This document shows positions 9,899 to 19,975 of a stretch of 64,000 nt of DNA, one piece after another. The notes under the pieces were generated by a model. That model saw nothing but the letters and a program-made list of their open reading frames with translations. It had not been told where the DNA came from and ran no database searches. A program made the position numbers and the translations under genes. The first letter of the stretch is position 1. Each line of letters opens with the position of its first letter. This DNA is from Archangium primigenium (GTDB lineage Bacteria > Myxococcota > Myxococcia > Myxococcales > Myxococcaceae), in assembly GCF_016904885.1 (NCBI RefSeq), contig NZ_JADWYI010000001.1, forward strand, positions 248,001 through 312,000, in the 5' to 3' direction.

Positions 9899-11299
9899 TT
9901 AGCGCATAGCGCGCAGGGTCTCGGCCGCCCGGCGCACGTCCTCCTCGAAGTGCAGGCGCGCCTGGGCCCGCGCGCGCTCGTCCGGCATGCGCAGGAGCGC
10001 CGAGGGGTGGAACGTGGCCATCCACGCCGGGGCCCAGGGCGTCTCGAACACCTGCCCCCGGCTCAGGTTGATGCGGAAGCCCGGCCCCAGGAAGGACTGC
10101 GCCGCCGTGGCCCCCAGGCACAGGATCATGCGCGGCTTCACCTGCCGCACCTCCGCCTCCAGCCACGCCTTGCACGCGAGCACCTCGCGTCGGCCGGGCT
10201 TGGCGTGCAGCCGCTTCTTCTCGTCCCCCTCCATCCAGCCGAAGTGCTTCACCGCATTGGTGACGTACAGCTGCTGGCGGTCGAGCCCCACTCCCGCGAG
10301 CACCTCGTCCAGGAGCTGGCCCGCCGGGCCGATGAAGGGCCGCCCCTCCCGGTCCTCGTTGTCGCCGGGCTGCTCGCCCACGAGCATCAATCGCGCGTCC
10401 ACCGGGCCCTCGCCGAACACCGTCTGGGTGGCGCGCTCGTGCAGCGGACACGCCTTGCACCCGTGCGCCGCTCGCGCCAGCGAGGCCAGGTCCTGGTGCT
10501 CGGGCAGGTACAGGCTCGCGTCGGAGACCTCCATGCGCGGGCGCACCATCTTCGCCGTGCGCTCGGGGGCGCCGCGCACCAGCTCCGGAATCAGCCGAGC
10601 CTCGGGCAGGGTCGCCCAGTGCTTCTGGGGCATCTCCGCGCGCATGGCCCGCACGTTGAGGCGCGCCGGGTTGAAGGTGGAGGCGTAGTACGTGCTCCAC
10701 ATCTCCTCCAGCGCGTCCCCCTCGGGCGCCTCCGAGCGCGGCACCCCGGGCCCGTAGGTGAGCCGCTCCCGGTCCCAGGACACGCTCGCGTCCGGGGTGA
10801 GGATGCTCCAGCGCATGGAGGGAAAGCGCCGCGCGAAGAAGGGCGCCACGTGGCGCACGATGAGGTGGTCCGGCCGGTGCCAGGCGATGAAGTACTCCTC
10901 CCCTTCCCGGTCCACCTTCCGAAAGCGCACGAAGGCCTTCATCTTGTGCGCGTCGCGCTGCACCGCCTTGGCGAGCGTGTGCAGGCGGTACACGTCCTCG
11001 TCGCTCACCACCTCCAGGAGCTTGCGCTCGCCGTGGGTGAGCCGCCAGAGCACCCGGTAGAGCCCGCCCCAGCGCTCGGGGGAGCGGTGACACGCCACGC
11101 GCTCGGCCAGGTCCAGGAACGCCGGGGGCACGCTCAGCCCGGCCACCGGAGCGCTCGACGCCACCGTGTCCGCCCCCAGGAGGGACGCCTGCCGCTCCCG
11201 CTCCTCGGTGAAGAGGACCTTGTCGGGCGGCACGCCCCGCACGAGCAGGCCGCGCGCCGCCTCGCGGAAGGACGCCAGGTCCGACACCTCCACCCGCAT
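9899..11299 (-). CDS. UdgX-type uracil-DNA glycosylase with N-terminal DUF4130-like domain
   Basis: 466 residues. Residues ~1-240 match the DUF4130/TIGR03915 DNA-metabolism domain; ~260-466 are a family-4-like UDG of the UdgX branch (TIGR03914). Seen: Fe-S cysteines beginning with CKACPLHERA, the uracil-pocket GEQPGDNEDREGRPFIGPAG, and EKKRLHAKP. The last corresponds to the KRRIH loop by which UdgX bonds covalently to uracil-containing DNA through histidine. Motif B is HPSALLR. The start ATG follows the radical-SAM stop by one base (tgacATG), so the pair is an operon. The last three codons differ from the displaced copy at 3667, because the extreme 3' end is supplied by the island. Confidence 0.9.
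   Translation of the reverse strand: MRVEVSDLASFREAARGLLVRGVPPDKVLFTEERERQASLLGADTVASSAPVAGLSVPPAFLDLAERVACHRSPERWGGLYRVLWRLTHGERKLLEVVSDEDVYRLHTLAKAVQRDAHKMKAFVRFRKVDREGEEYFIAWHRPDHLIVRHVAPFFARRFPSMRWSILTPDASVSWDRERLTYGPGVPRSEAPEGDALEEMWSTYYASTFNPARLNVRAMRAEMPQKHWATLPEARLIPELVRGAPERTAKMVRPRMEVSDASLYLPEHQDLASLARAAHGCKACPLHERATQTVFGEGPVDARLMLVGEQPGDNEDREGRPFIGPAGQLLDEVLAGVGLDRQQLYVTNAVKHFGWMEGDEKKRLHAKPGRREVLACKAWLEAEVRQVKPRMILCLGATAAQSFLGPGFRINLSRGQVFETPWAPAWMATFHPSALLRMPDERARAQARLHFEEDVRRAAETLRAMR
9909..10166. repeat. Island-flanking direct repeat, right copy (within intact udgX)
   Basis: Counterpart of 3677-3934 in the same orientation, about seven mismatches in 258 bases. Its boundary at 10166 marks the likely recombination point inside udgX. 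Confidence 0.9.
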
Positions 11300-11300
11300 G

Positions 11301-12551
11301 TCAGAGCTCTCCCGTGAGCGCTTCCTGGGCGGCGGTGAAGAGCGAGAGCTGCGTGGGCGCGGGCTTCACCTTCTCCACGAGCCGCGAGGAGTCGAGCAGC
11401 AGCGTGGGCCGGTGGTCCGCTGTCACGATGAAGGGCTTGACGCGCGTGAGGGGCACTCGCAGGCGCGCCAGGTCCGCGAGGGTGATGCGGTGCCAGCGCC
11501 GGATGCGGATGAGCCGGTCCACGGTGCGCACGCCCATGCCCGGCACGCGCAGGAGCAGCTCGCGCGCCGCGCGGTTCACGTCCACCGGGAAGGACTCGCG
11601 GCGGCGCAGGGCCCAGGCGAGCTTCGGGTCCATCTCCAGCGAGAGGTCGGGGTGCTCGGGCGGGGCGAGCTCGTCCACGCGGAAGCCGTAGAAGCGCAGC
11701 AGCCAGTCCGCCTGGTACAGCCGGTGCTCGCGCACGAGCGGCGGGGACTTCGCCGGCAGGCGCGCGTCCACGATGGGAATGGGGCTGTAGGCCGAGTAGT
11801 ACACGCGCTTGAGCTTGAAGCGCGTGTAGAGCCGGCTCGCCGTGTCGAGGATGGTGGCGTCCGGCGTGGGCGTGGCGCCGACGATCATCTGCGTGCTCTG
11901 GCCGGCGGGGGCGAACTTGGGCGCCTTGGGGCTCTCCTCGCGCTCGGCCTTGGACTGGGCCACGCGCGAGGAAATCTCCTTCATCGTCTCGCCCGTGACG
12001 GTGAAGCTCTTCTCCGGCGCGAGCTTCTTGAGGTCCCCATCCGTGGGCAGCTCGATGTTGGCGCTCAGGCGGTCCGCGTACCGCCCCGCCGCGTCGATGA
12101 GCTCCTTGGACGCGCCCGGCACCGCCTTGAGGTGGATGTAGCCCTGGAAGCCGTGCACCTCGCGCAGGGTGCGCGCCACCTCGACGAGCTGCTCCATGGT
12201 GAAGTCCGGGCTCTTGATGACGCCGGAGCTGAGGAACAGGCCCTCGATGTAGTTGCGCTTGTAGAAGTCGAGCGTGAGCTGCACCACCTCCGCTGGCGTG
12301 AAGCGCGCCCGGGCCGTGTCACTGGAGATGCGATTGATGCAGTACTGGCAATCGTAGATGCAGAAGTTGGTGAGCAGGATTTTGAGCAAGGACACACACC
12401 GGCCATCCGGCGTGTAGCTGTGGCAGATGCCCATGCCCTCCACGCTGCCCAGCCCTTCCTTGCCGGCCTTGCGTTTGCCGCCGCTGCTCGAACACGAGGC
12501 GTCGTACTTGGCGGCATCGGCGAGGATCTCGAGCTTCTTGCGTACGTCCAT
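11301..12551 (-). CDS. Putative DNA modification/repair radical SAM protein
   Basis: 416 residues of the TIGR03916 type, the usual partner of UdgX/DUF4130 genes. The radical-SAM cysteines are CIYDCQYC (CxxxCxxC, about residues 64-71), which bind the 4Fe-4S cluster. A TIM-barrel core follows, and a C-terminal helix-hairpin-helix (LLRVPGMGVRTVDRLIRI) suggests DNA contact. The chemistry is unassigned in the family. It is first in a two-gene operon with udgX one base downstream. The start at 12551 is taken as the only Met before the conserved N-terminus (MDVRKKLEILADAAKYDASC). Confidence 0.88.
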   Translation of the reverse strand: MDVRKKLEILADAAKYDASCSSSGGKRKAGKEGLGSVEGMGICHSYTPDGRCVSLLKILLTNFCIYDCQYCINRISSDTARARFTPAEVVQLTLDFYKRNYIEGLFLSSGVIKSPDFTMEQLVEVARTLREVHGFQGYIHLKAVPGASKELIDAAGRYADRLSANIELPTDGDLKKLAPEKSFTVTGETMKEISSRVAQSKAEREESPKAPKFAPAGQSTQMIVGATPTPDATILDTASRLYTRFKLKRVYYSAYSPIPIVDARLPAKSPPLVREHRLYQADWLLRFYGFRVDELAPPEHPDLSLEMDPKLAWALRRRESFPVDVNRAARELLLRVPGMGVRTVDRLIRIRRWHRITLADLARLRVPLTRVKPFIVTADHRPTLLLDSSRLVEKVKPAPTQLSLFTAAQEALTGEL

Positions 12552-12785
12552 GCCGCAAGTCTAACCACCCCGTCCGACGCGCGGCGTCTCGCGCCCACCC
12601 CCTGTTTTCCCTCGGAAGACCCACCTGGGAGGTGACTGCCTGGCCGCCCACCAGCGGGGCACTCGAACGCTGTCGCGACGCGATGCGTCCTGAACGCGTC
12701 AGCACGACGCTCGCCCGGGGAGCGGCTTGCAGGGCCAGGGCCCGGGTGCTCTCCTCGCCGGGCATTCCCCACTCCCGAGGTCCGC

Positions 12786-14314
<1,529 letters not shown>

Positions 14315-14315
<1 letters not shown>

Positions 14316-14707
14316 TGGCGCTCGAGCGCGTCACCGTCACGCCCGCCGCCGAGGCCCTGCTGCGCAAGCTGCAAGGCATTCACGGCCCCCTGATGTTCCA
14401 TCAGTCCGGGGGATGCTGTGACGGCAGCGCGCCCATGTGCTACCCGCGCGGCGACTTCAAGCTGGGCCAGGAGGACGTGTACCTGGGCAGCATCGTGGAC
14501 ACGCCCTTCTACATGGGCGGCGCCCAGTTCGAGTACTGGCGGCACACGCACCTCACCGTGGACGTGGTGAAGGGGCGCGGCAGCGGCTTCTCCGCGGAGG
14601 CGCCCGAGGGCGTGCGCTTCCTCATCCGCTCGCGGGTGTTCACGGACGACGAGTACGCGGCGCTCCAGCGGGAAGGCCCGCCGCCCCGGGGCCCCCCGCC
14701 GGAGTGA
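14315..14707 (+). CDS. DUF779 domain protein
   Basis: 130 residues with the DUF779 hallmarks: FHQSGGCCDGSAPMCYP near residue 30, and the DTPFYMGGAQFEYW and THLTVDVVKGRGSGFS segments. The conserved Cys and His residues suggest metal binding, but the family has no proven activity. The start overlaps the aldehyde dehydrogenase stop (TAATG), implying translational coupling. A Pro-rich tail ends the protein. Confidence 0.88.
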
Positions 14708-14717
14708 GGACGTGAAA

Positions 14718-14751
14718 AAGGCCAGTCCCCGCGTGCGCGGAGGCTGGCCTT
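14718..14751 (-). terminator. Rho-independent terminator for the L,D-transpeptidase-like gene
   Basis: AAGGCCAG and CTGGCCTT arms with an inner CCGCG/CGCGG stem, followed on the minus strand by five T. It lies between convergent genes and may also act weakly on the plus strand. Confidence 0.85.
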
Positions 14752-14775
14752 GGGTGCCTCGGGACCGCGCGCGGA

Positions 14776-15672
14776 CTAGCGCACGGTGAGGGTGTACGAG
14801 CCGCCGTTGCGGCGCAGCTCCGCGTTCATGTCGTCGCGGAAGTTGCGCATGGTCTGCGCATCGCCCACCACGCCGATGCAGCCCGCGGTGCCCGTGGCGC
14901 CACCGTCCGGGTGGATGCGCAGCGCGGTGCGGTCACGGCCCGCGCGCGGGTCGTACATGGCGTCCGAGTTGGGACGGCGCGCGTCCTCCAGGCGGAAGCT
15001 GAAGCCGACGCCGTCGCGCGTGAAGGCCGCCTCGCTGCGGCTGTTGCGGTGCGCCGTCACCCGGTAGGTGCCCTGGGGCGTGGAGAAGAGGTTCCGCGAG
15101 CCGGAGTTGAACTGGTAGGAGCGGCCGTTCACCGTGATGGTGCCGGTGGTCATGCCCTTGCCCGCGGGCTGGTTGTTGAGCCGCGCGGTGCCGTTGGCGG
15201 GCGACCCGGCGGGAGCGCCCGGCGTGGTGCCCGACGTGCCCCCGGCGCCGTTGAGCGCGGCCATGGTGCGGCGGCCGGCGATGCCGTCCACCTGCAGGCC
15301 CCGCGAGCGCTGGAAGTCGCGCACCGCGCTCTCGGTGCGAGGGCCGTACTTGCCGTCGCTGGTGCCCGGGTTGAAGCCCGCCGTGCGCAGCTTGTCCTGG
15401 AGCGAGCGCACCGCGGGCCCGCTCATCCCCGGCTTGAGCGAGCCCGACGCCGGCGCCGCCGCGAAGCTGCTGCGCGCGGTGGAGCTGGTGGCCGCCGTGC
15501 GCGGGGCCGTGGCGGTGCGCGAGAAGGAGCTGGTGCCCGAGAAGCCCGCCGGGGTCGTGCTGGCCGTCCGGGGCGTGCTGGGGGTGCTGGTCGTCCGGGG
15601 CGTGCTGGAGGTGCCCGAGGACCGCGACGTGCTGGAGGAACCCGAGGACCGCGACGAACCCGAAACGTTCAT
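14776..15672 (-). CDS. Peptidoglycan-binding protein with L,D-transpeptidase-like C-terminus
   Basis: 298 residues. Residues 1-85 are a low-complexity Ser/Thr/Pro-rich segment (repeats like TSSTPRT). A PG_binding_1 module follows at ~90-150 (LKPGMSGPAVRSLQDKLRTAGF...RRTMAALNG). The C-terminal ~130 residues contain RIHPDGGATGTAGCIGV, a His...Cys signature like YkuD/Tlde1-type L,D-transpeptidases; activity is inferred. There is no classical signal peptide, which leaves export open. The start was placed at MNVSGSS, since the longer frame upstream has no support. A terminator follows the stop. Confidence 0.75.
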   Translation of the reverse strand: MNVSGSSRSSGSSSTSRSSGTSSTPRTTSTPSTPRTASTTPAGFSGTSSFSRTATAPRTAATSSTARSSFAAAPASGSLKPGMSGPAVRSLQDKLRTAGFNPGTSDGKYGPRTESAVRDFQRSRGLQVDGIAGRRTMAALNGAGGTSGTTPGAPAGSPANGTARLNNQPAGKGMTTGTITVNGRSYQFNSGSRNLFSTPQGTYRVTAHRNSRSEAAFTRDGVGFSFRLEDARRPNSDAMYDPRAGRDRTALRIHPDGGATGTAGCIGVVGDAQTMRNFRDDMNAELRRNGGSYTLTVR

Positions 15673-15808
15673 GGAAGACACCCTGAGGAAGGAGAATTCC
15701 GCGCCCGTGGGCAGGCGGAACAAACGGATTATCGGAAGACGGGGAAGAGAGTTTCCTCCTGTCCGAGAATTCCCTCCCCCCGGACTCCGTTTGCCTTCCA
15801 AGCATCCG

Positions 15809-16531
15809 CTACCGCGCCCGGAACGGAAGGAAGCGGTGGATGAGCACCAGGGCCAGGCCGGGCACGAGCACCATGCCCGCGAAGAAGACGAGGAACGAGC
15901 CGAGCCCCGCGGCGAAGGCGCCCACCGCCGCGTAGGTGCCCGAGACGCCCAGGTTGGCGAGGGCGCAGACCGCGAGGAACGTGCGCGGGGGCATGCGGCT
16001 GGTGCCCGCGAACACCACGGACACCTCCGCCAGCACCGGCACCGCCCGGAAGACGAGCAGGAACGCGGCCCCGTAGCGCTCCGAGACGCGCGCGACGCGG
16101 TCCCACTCCGCCTCCCCCGCCATCTTGCGCAGGGCCGCGCCCCCCGCGTGCGCGCCGAACTGATAGCCCAGCCAGCAGCCCCCCATCATGCCCACCCAGG
16201 AGGTGAGCATGCCGCCCCAGAAGCCCAGCAGGCTTCCGGAGGCCGCGCCCACGAGGCTGGAGGGCACGGGCAGGAAGATGTCCCCGGCCAGCAGCCCCGC
16301 GAGCAGCAGCGACACCTGCCAGGGTGGAGGCGCCGTATCGAGGAAGCCCCGGGCGACCGCCTCCAGGGGTGAGGCGAAGAGGAAGAACGGGACGAGCACC
16401 CCGGCCAGCAGCAGGCCGCAGAAGCACGACCAGCCCAGCAGCACCCGCCAGGGCGGGCGGGCGCCCCGTGCGTTCGTGGGAGTCATCGGGTCGCGGAGGG
16501 GATCCATGCCGGTGACTCTTTCAAACGTCAT
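15809..16531 (-). CDS. DedA/VTT-family membrane protein
   Basis: 240 residues with about five hydrophobic segments and the VTT/SNARE-associated core (GDIFLPVPSSLVGAASGSLLGFWGGML, then AFLLVFRAVPVLAEVSVVFAGTSRMP). DedA relatives are inner-membrane proteins linked to undecaprenyl-phosphate or phospholipid flipping. The ATG overlaps the WD40 gene stop in an ATGA quartet, so the two are translationally coupled. Confidence 0.85.
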   Translation of the reverse strand: MTFERVTGMDPLRDPMTPTNARGARPPWRVLLGWSCFCGLLLAGVLVPFFLFASPLEAVARGFLDTAPPPWQVSLLLAGLLAGDIFLPVPSSLVGAASGSLLGFWGGMLTSWVGMMGGCWLGYQFGAHAGGAALRKMAGEAEWDRVARVSERYGAAFLLVFRAVPVLAEVSVVFAGTSRMPPRTFLAVCALANLGVSGTYAAVGAFAAGLGSFLVFFAGMVLVPGLALVLIHRFLPFRAR

Positions 16532-17463
16532 GGGTCGGGGTCGAGGCCCCAGATGCCCACGGTTCCCTCGGGCTCTCCCCAGGCCAGGAAGTGCCCATCG
16601 GGGGAGAAGACGACGTTGCTGCCATAGAAGTCGTTGTCGACCTCATGGCGGAAGACCCGCTCGCCGTCCTCCACGCCCAGGGCGAGGAAGCCAAAGCGGG
16701 TCACCGTCAAAAGGTCACCCGAGGGGTTGAAGATCGCGCTGCGCGCACCGGCGGCGGGTCCCACCAGCGGCGTCACCAACCGGCCCTCCCGGAGAGAGAA
16801 GCGAAGCAGTCGCGAGCCCCACGTGGTCACCGCCAGGATTTGTCCATCCGGATGAAATGCGACATCGAGACAGCTCGATCCCGCCTCCAGTTCGATGGTG
16901 TGCACCACGCGTCCCGAGTCCGCGTCCCACACGATGGCGCGTCCGGTCAGGCACGCCGCGGCGAAGAGCGTCCCATCCGGAGAGAAGGCCATTCCCGCGC
17001 ATTCCGGCGCCTGCACGGAGGAAATCGCGCACCAGCGCGCGACGTCCCAAAAGAGGATGTTGCCGTCCAGGTCGTTGATGGCCAACCGGGCGCCGTCCGG
17101 TCGAATCACCAGGCGCCAGGGCATGACCTCCGTCTTCGCGTACCGGAGCGCGCCCCCCTCCATTACCTCGTGGATGCGCAAGCCGTAGCGGGTGTCCCCC
17201 GAGATGAAACCCTCGCCGGTCGGCAGCGCCTGGACCGAAAGGCCTCCTGGGACGGCGAGTTCACCCGAGCGTCCGACCGCGGCACCAGGCCATCCCGGGC
17301 CCCAGCGCAGGCGCTCGTCCCCTCCGCGCTCCAGGGAGAACAACAGTCCTCCGTGAAGCGAGCGACTCAGCACCTGATACTCACAGGGCCTCTGGCTCGG
17401 ACTCCCCCACCGGGCAACCCGACGCCACCCAGCCCCATTCATGGGCGTCAGCCGACGTTCCAT
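16528..17463 (-). CDS. WD40-like beta-propeller protein
   Basis: 311 residues with WD40-type blades: LAINDLDGNILFWDVAR, MAFSPDGTLFAAACLTGRAIVWDADSG, VAFHPDGQILAVT and VVFSPDGHFLAWGEPEGTVGIWG. There is no signal peptide or lipobox, so it is probably cytoplasmic. Such scaffolds bind partner proteins; the partner is unknown. Its stop overlaps the DedA start. It lies 71 bases downstream of the pre-toxin-bearing gene on the same strand, the position where an immunity gene would sit, but it has no feature that says so. Confidence 0.75.
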   Translation of the reverse strand: MERRLTPMNGAGWRRVARWGSPSQRPCEYQVLSRSLHGGLLFSLERGGDERLRWGPGWPGAAVGRSGELAVPGGLSVQALPTGEGFISGDTRYGLRIHEVMEGGALRYAKTEVMPWRLVIRPDGARLAINDLDGNILFWDVARWCAISSVQAPECAGMAFSPDGTLFAAACLTGRAIVWDADSGRVVHTIELEAGSSCLDVAFHPDGQILAVTTWGSRLLRFSLREGRLVTPLVGPAAGARSAIFNPSGDLLTVTRFGFLALGVEDGERVFRHEVDNDFYGSNVVFSPDGHFLAWGEPEGTVGIWGLDPDP

Positions 17464-17534
17464 CGTTCCCTTCCCCTTCAGTCACCGTGAACGTCGGCCA
17501 CGCGCCGGGGCGTTCACGGCGACCGTAACATGGC

Positions 17535-19967
17535 TTACGGCAGGAGATTGAAGTGGGTCTGGGAGGCCCACCACTTCCTCATCTCCTCCAATTCCGCGCC
17601 GTGATTGGCCCTGACCTCGGAGACGGACTTCTTGAGCTTGTTGGCGAACCACGCCGTCACTTGAGGGCTCGCGCCGATAGTGCTCTCGGACCACTCAGGC
17701 AGACTCAATACCAGCTCGCCTTCCTCGCTGACCGTACTCGTGACCTTGGCCGCGATGGCATCACGATTGTACTGGCCAGGCGTCATCGAGATTTCCTTTC
17801 GGAAATAGGGAGGAGAGGAGCTTCTCGCGGGTGCGACGCGAATCACTGAGCAATCGACATGAGTCCAGACCTTGTCTCCATTCTCCGCGAGCCCGGCGTT
17901 CTTGAAGCCGAGGCTCTTGAGCGAGTTCTCGAAGTCCGCCAGCCGGGTGCCGTCCATGGCGCCGAGACCCTTGACGGATTGCCCATGGGTCAGCACGTGC
18001 AATCTACGGCTGGGATCCGGAATCGTCAGCATGCTGAGCTTTTCGAGCTCCTGGAGCGCCTTGCCATCGAGGTGGGCCCCGAGCTTCTTGACCGTCTCGG
18101 GCCCAAGTCGCTTGAGCAGGGCCTCCACTTGCTTGCCGGAGATGTTGGTGATGCGCTCGATGACCGGCTCGCCGAGCACGGTGAGCAGCTCCTTGCGCCG
18201 CTCCTTGCTCAGGTCGATCCAGCGCTCGATGAGGTCGGCCGCCTTCTTCGCCACGGTCATGCCGACCGCGCTCACCGTGGAGGCCGCCACGAACCGCCAG
18301 AACTTTCCGCTGCCGCCGACGATGCCCAGCGACGTGACCATCCGGTCACCCGTGGTGAGCTGATTGCCCTGGGGATTGCACGTCTCCCACCCCGTGACGA
18401 CCTCGCAGAGGTCGATGAAGTCCCCCACGGGGGTCAACCCCACGCCAAACAGGGTGACCTCCTTGATGAGGACCTCGGCGGAATCCCCGATGCGAAGCAG
18501 TTGGGTGAGGATGGTGGGGTCCTCCGCGAGCGCGCCCTCGTCCACCGCCCGCCAGCCCCCGGTGAGTGAGTCCAGAGTGTCGAGGATGAGCTTCTGCTGA
18601 AGGCTGGGCTCGGTCCCGCGCCAGTAGTTGAGCTGCGCCTGGAGCGCCTCCGCCTGGGCATTCGTGTCCGGACGCTTGCGCAGGTAGGCGATGAGCGATT
18701 TGGTCGTGGGCCGGACGGGGCTGTCGTGGAACCATCCCTGCTCGTCCATGAAGCCGCGCACGTGCGTCAGCACCATCTGCTGGGCGTTGAGGAACGCGCC
18801 CACTTCCTCCTGGGAGACGACACCCCGGCTCTGGAGGCTTTTCTCCATGACGTTCTGGTTCTGACGCCAGCTGCGGACGATCGACAGGAACGCGCCCCGG
18901 TTCACCACCTCGTCGTTCGCCTCGGTGCCCTGAAGCTGGTTCAGGACGTTCATGGCGTAGGCGAGGTAGGGGTCCTTGCTCTCGTCGAAGTCATCGCCCA
19001 CGTTCACGTCGGGCAGTTGCACCGGAGGCAGGGTCTCGGTCTCCAGGCCAGGCGTGTAGGTCCCCGGCGCGTCCAGGTCCGGAGCACCCGAGGGCGGCGC
19101 GGACACGAGCCAATCATCCAGGGCGCCCATCTGCCCGCGGAAGTCCGCCATGATGCGGTTGAGCTCTGAGCGCAGCGTCTCAATGTCGGCCTTCAGATCC
19201 CGCAGCAATTGCACGAACTCGCGACGGACGCTCGGGTCGATCCCCTCGTACTTCTGAAGCAGGTTTTCGAGGTCCTGCTCGGAGATAGAGTCCAACGGGC
19301 GTTTTGCCAGCTCGTTGATGTCCGCGCGCAGCTTGTCGAGGAGCGCCAGCTCCGCCTTGGCCGCCTCGATGTTGTCCGCGATGGAGGTGAGCTGCAGCTT
19401 GCGCCGCTCGAAAGCGTCCTCCAGCCGCATGATGTTCTCGGACAGCCCCGGGTTGATCTCCCGCAGGTCCAGGGAGACATCCGCGGCGCCATGGAAGGCG
19501 GTGCCCCGGCGCGCGACCATGAAGAGTGGGCGCGCGGTCAGCCCCCCTGTCTCCAGGGTCACGATGTCATCCGCGATGACACACGACTGGGACGGAGACT
19601 GGGCCTGGACGTCGAAGAAGAACTGGTTCGGGCCCCAGCGGAGCAGGGCCGAGCTGAAGGGCGCGCCGTAGAGGTTCTGCTCGTTCTGGTACTGATCCCG
19701 GATGAAGTGGCCTGGAATGGTCCGCGTGGGAATGGGGACTGAATTGACCGCGAAGTTGGCCTGGCCCTCCACGCCCAGGAAGGCGACATCCAGACAGCTT
19801 CCTGCGGCCTTGAATGAGGTGCACTGCCACTTGATTTCGTAGCCACGGGAGCTGGCGCGGGCGGACCCAGCCGCCAGCAACACCGGCCCTGTCAGCAGGA
19901 GGAGGAAGAAGGAAGCGAGGCGTCGCATGGAAGAACTCACGCGCGAGGGGGAAGCAGAAAGAGACAT
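17535..19967 (-). CDS. Large exported protein with pre-toxin-TG-like segment
   Basis: About 810 residues (797 if started at MRRLASFF, 19928). Signal peptide SMRRLASFFLLLLTGPVLLAAGSARAS. Then a beta-rich region, coiled coil at ~180-290 (FERRKLQLTSIADNIEAAKA, LRDLKADIETLRSELNRIM), an acidic linker and a helical domain. Residues ~500-550 read TPVGDFIDLCEVVTGWE...LTTGDRMVTSLGIV, which matches the pre-toxin TG motif of polymorphic toxins. The last ~260 residues (including LHVLTHGQSVKGLGAMDG) are unassigned and would be the toxin module if the analogy holds. It starts eight bases after the upstream lipoprotein stop. Function is not proven. Confidence 0.7.
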   Translation of the reverse strand: MSLSASPSRVSSSMRRLASFFLLLLTGPVLLAAGSARASSRGYEIKWQCTSFKAAGSCLDVAFLGVEGQANFAVNSVPIPTRTIPGHFIRDQYQNEQNLYGAPFSSALLRWGPNQFFFDVQAQSPSQSCVIADDIVTLETGGLTARPLFMVARRGTAFHGAADVSLDLREINPGLSENIMRLEDAFERRKLQLTSIADNIEAAKAELALLDKLRADINELAKRPLDSISEQDLENLLQKYEGIDPSVRREFVQLLRDLKADIETLRSELNRIMADFRGQMGALDDWLVSAPPSGAPDLDAPGTYTPGLETETLPPVQLPDVNVGDDFDESKDPYLAYAMNVLNQLQGTEANDEVVNRGAFLSIVRSWRQNQNVMEKSLQSRGVVSQEEVGAFLNAQQMVLTHVRGFMDEQGWFHDSPVRPTTKSLIAYLRKRPDTNAQAEALQAQLNYWRGTEPSLQQKLILDTLDSLTGGWRAVDEGALAEDPTILTQLLRIGDSAEVLIKEVTLFGVGLTPVGDFIDLCEVVTGWETCNPQGNQLTTGDRMVTSLGIVGGSGKFWRFVAASTVSAVGMTVAKKAADLIERWIDLSKERRKELLTVLGEPVIERITNISGKQVEALLKRLGPETVKKLGAHLDGKALQELEKLSMLTIPDPSRRLHVLTHGQSVKGLGAMDGTRLADFENSLKSLGFKNAGLAENGDKVWTHVDCSVIRVAPARSSSPPYFRKEISMTPGQYNRDAIAAKVTSTVSEEGELVLSLPEWSESTIGASPQVTAWFANKLKKSVSEVRANHGAELEEMRKWWASQTHFNLLP

Positions 19968-19975
19968 GCCCGGGC

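Larger units (their letters stand above)
3935..9908. mobile_element. Low-GC genomic island inserted at the 3' end of udgX, carrying an IetAS-like pair
   Basis: About 6 kb lying between two direct 258-bp udgX 3' copies. Base composition falls visibly from about 70% GC outside to roughly 50% inside, and the codon use changes with it. Cargo is a small unknown gene (4009), the AAA ATPase plus subtilase pair (8232-9221 and the split 4595-8206), an IS630 insertion (5621-6646) and an empty right arm (9222-9908). No integrase, relaxase or phage gene is seen. The layout fits an element that targeted udgX and supplied a replacement 3' end; loss of the recombinase, or transfer by homologous recombination through udgX, would explain its absence. 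Confidence 0.75.
9222..9908. other. Right arm of the island, no gene recognised
   Basis: 687 bases of lower-GC DNA with stops in all frames and no convincing ribosome site. It must contain the promoter of the ietA operon (reading left from about 9222-9300). It holds a 6-bp-arm palindrome at 9247-9263 and a pair of imperfect ~25-bp direct repeats. Its last ten bases supply the final codons and stop of the intact udgX gene. Confidence 0.6.
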
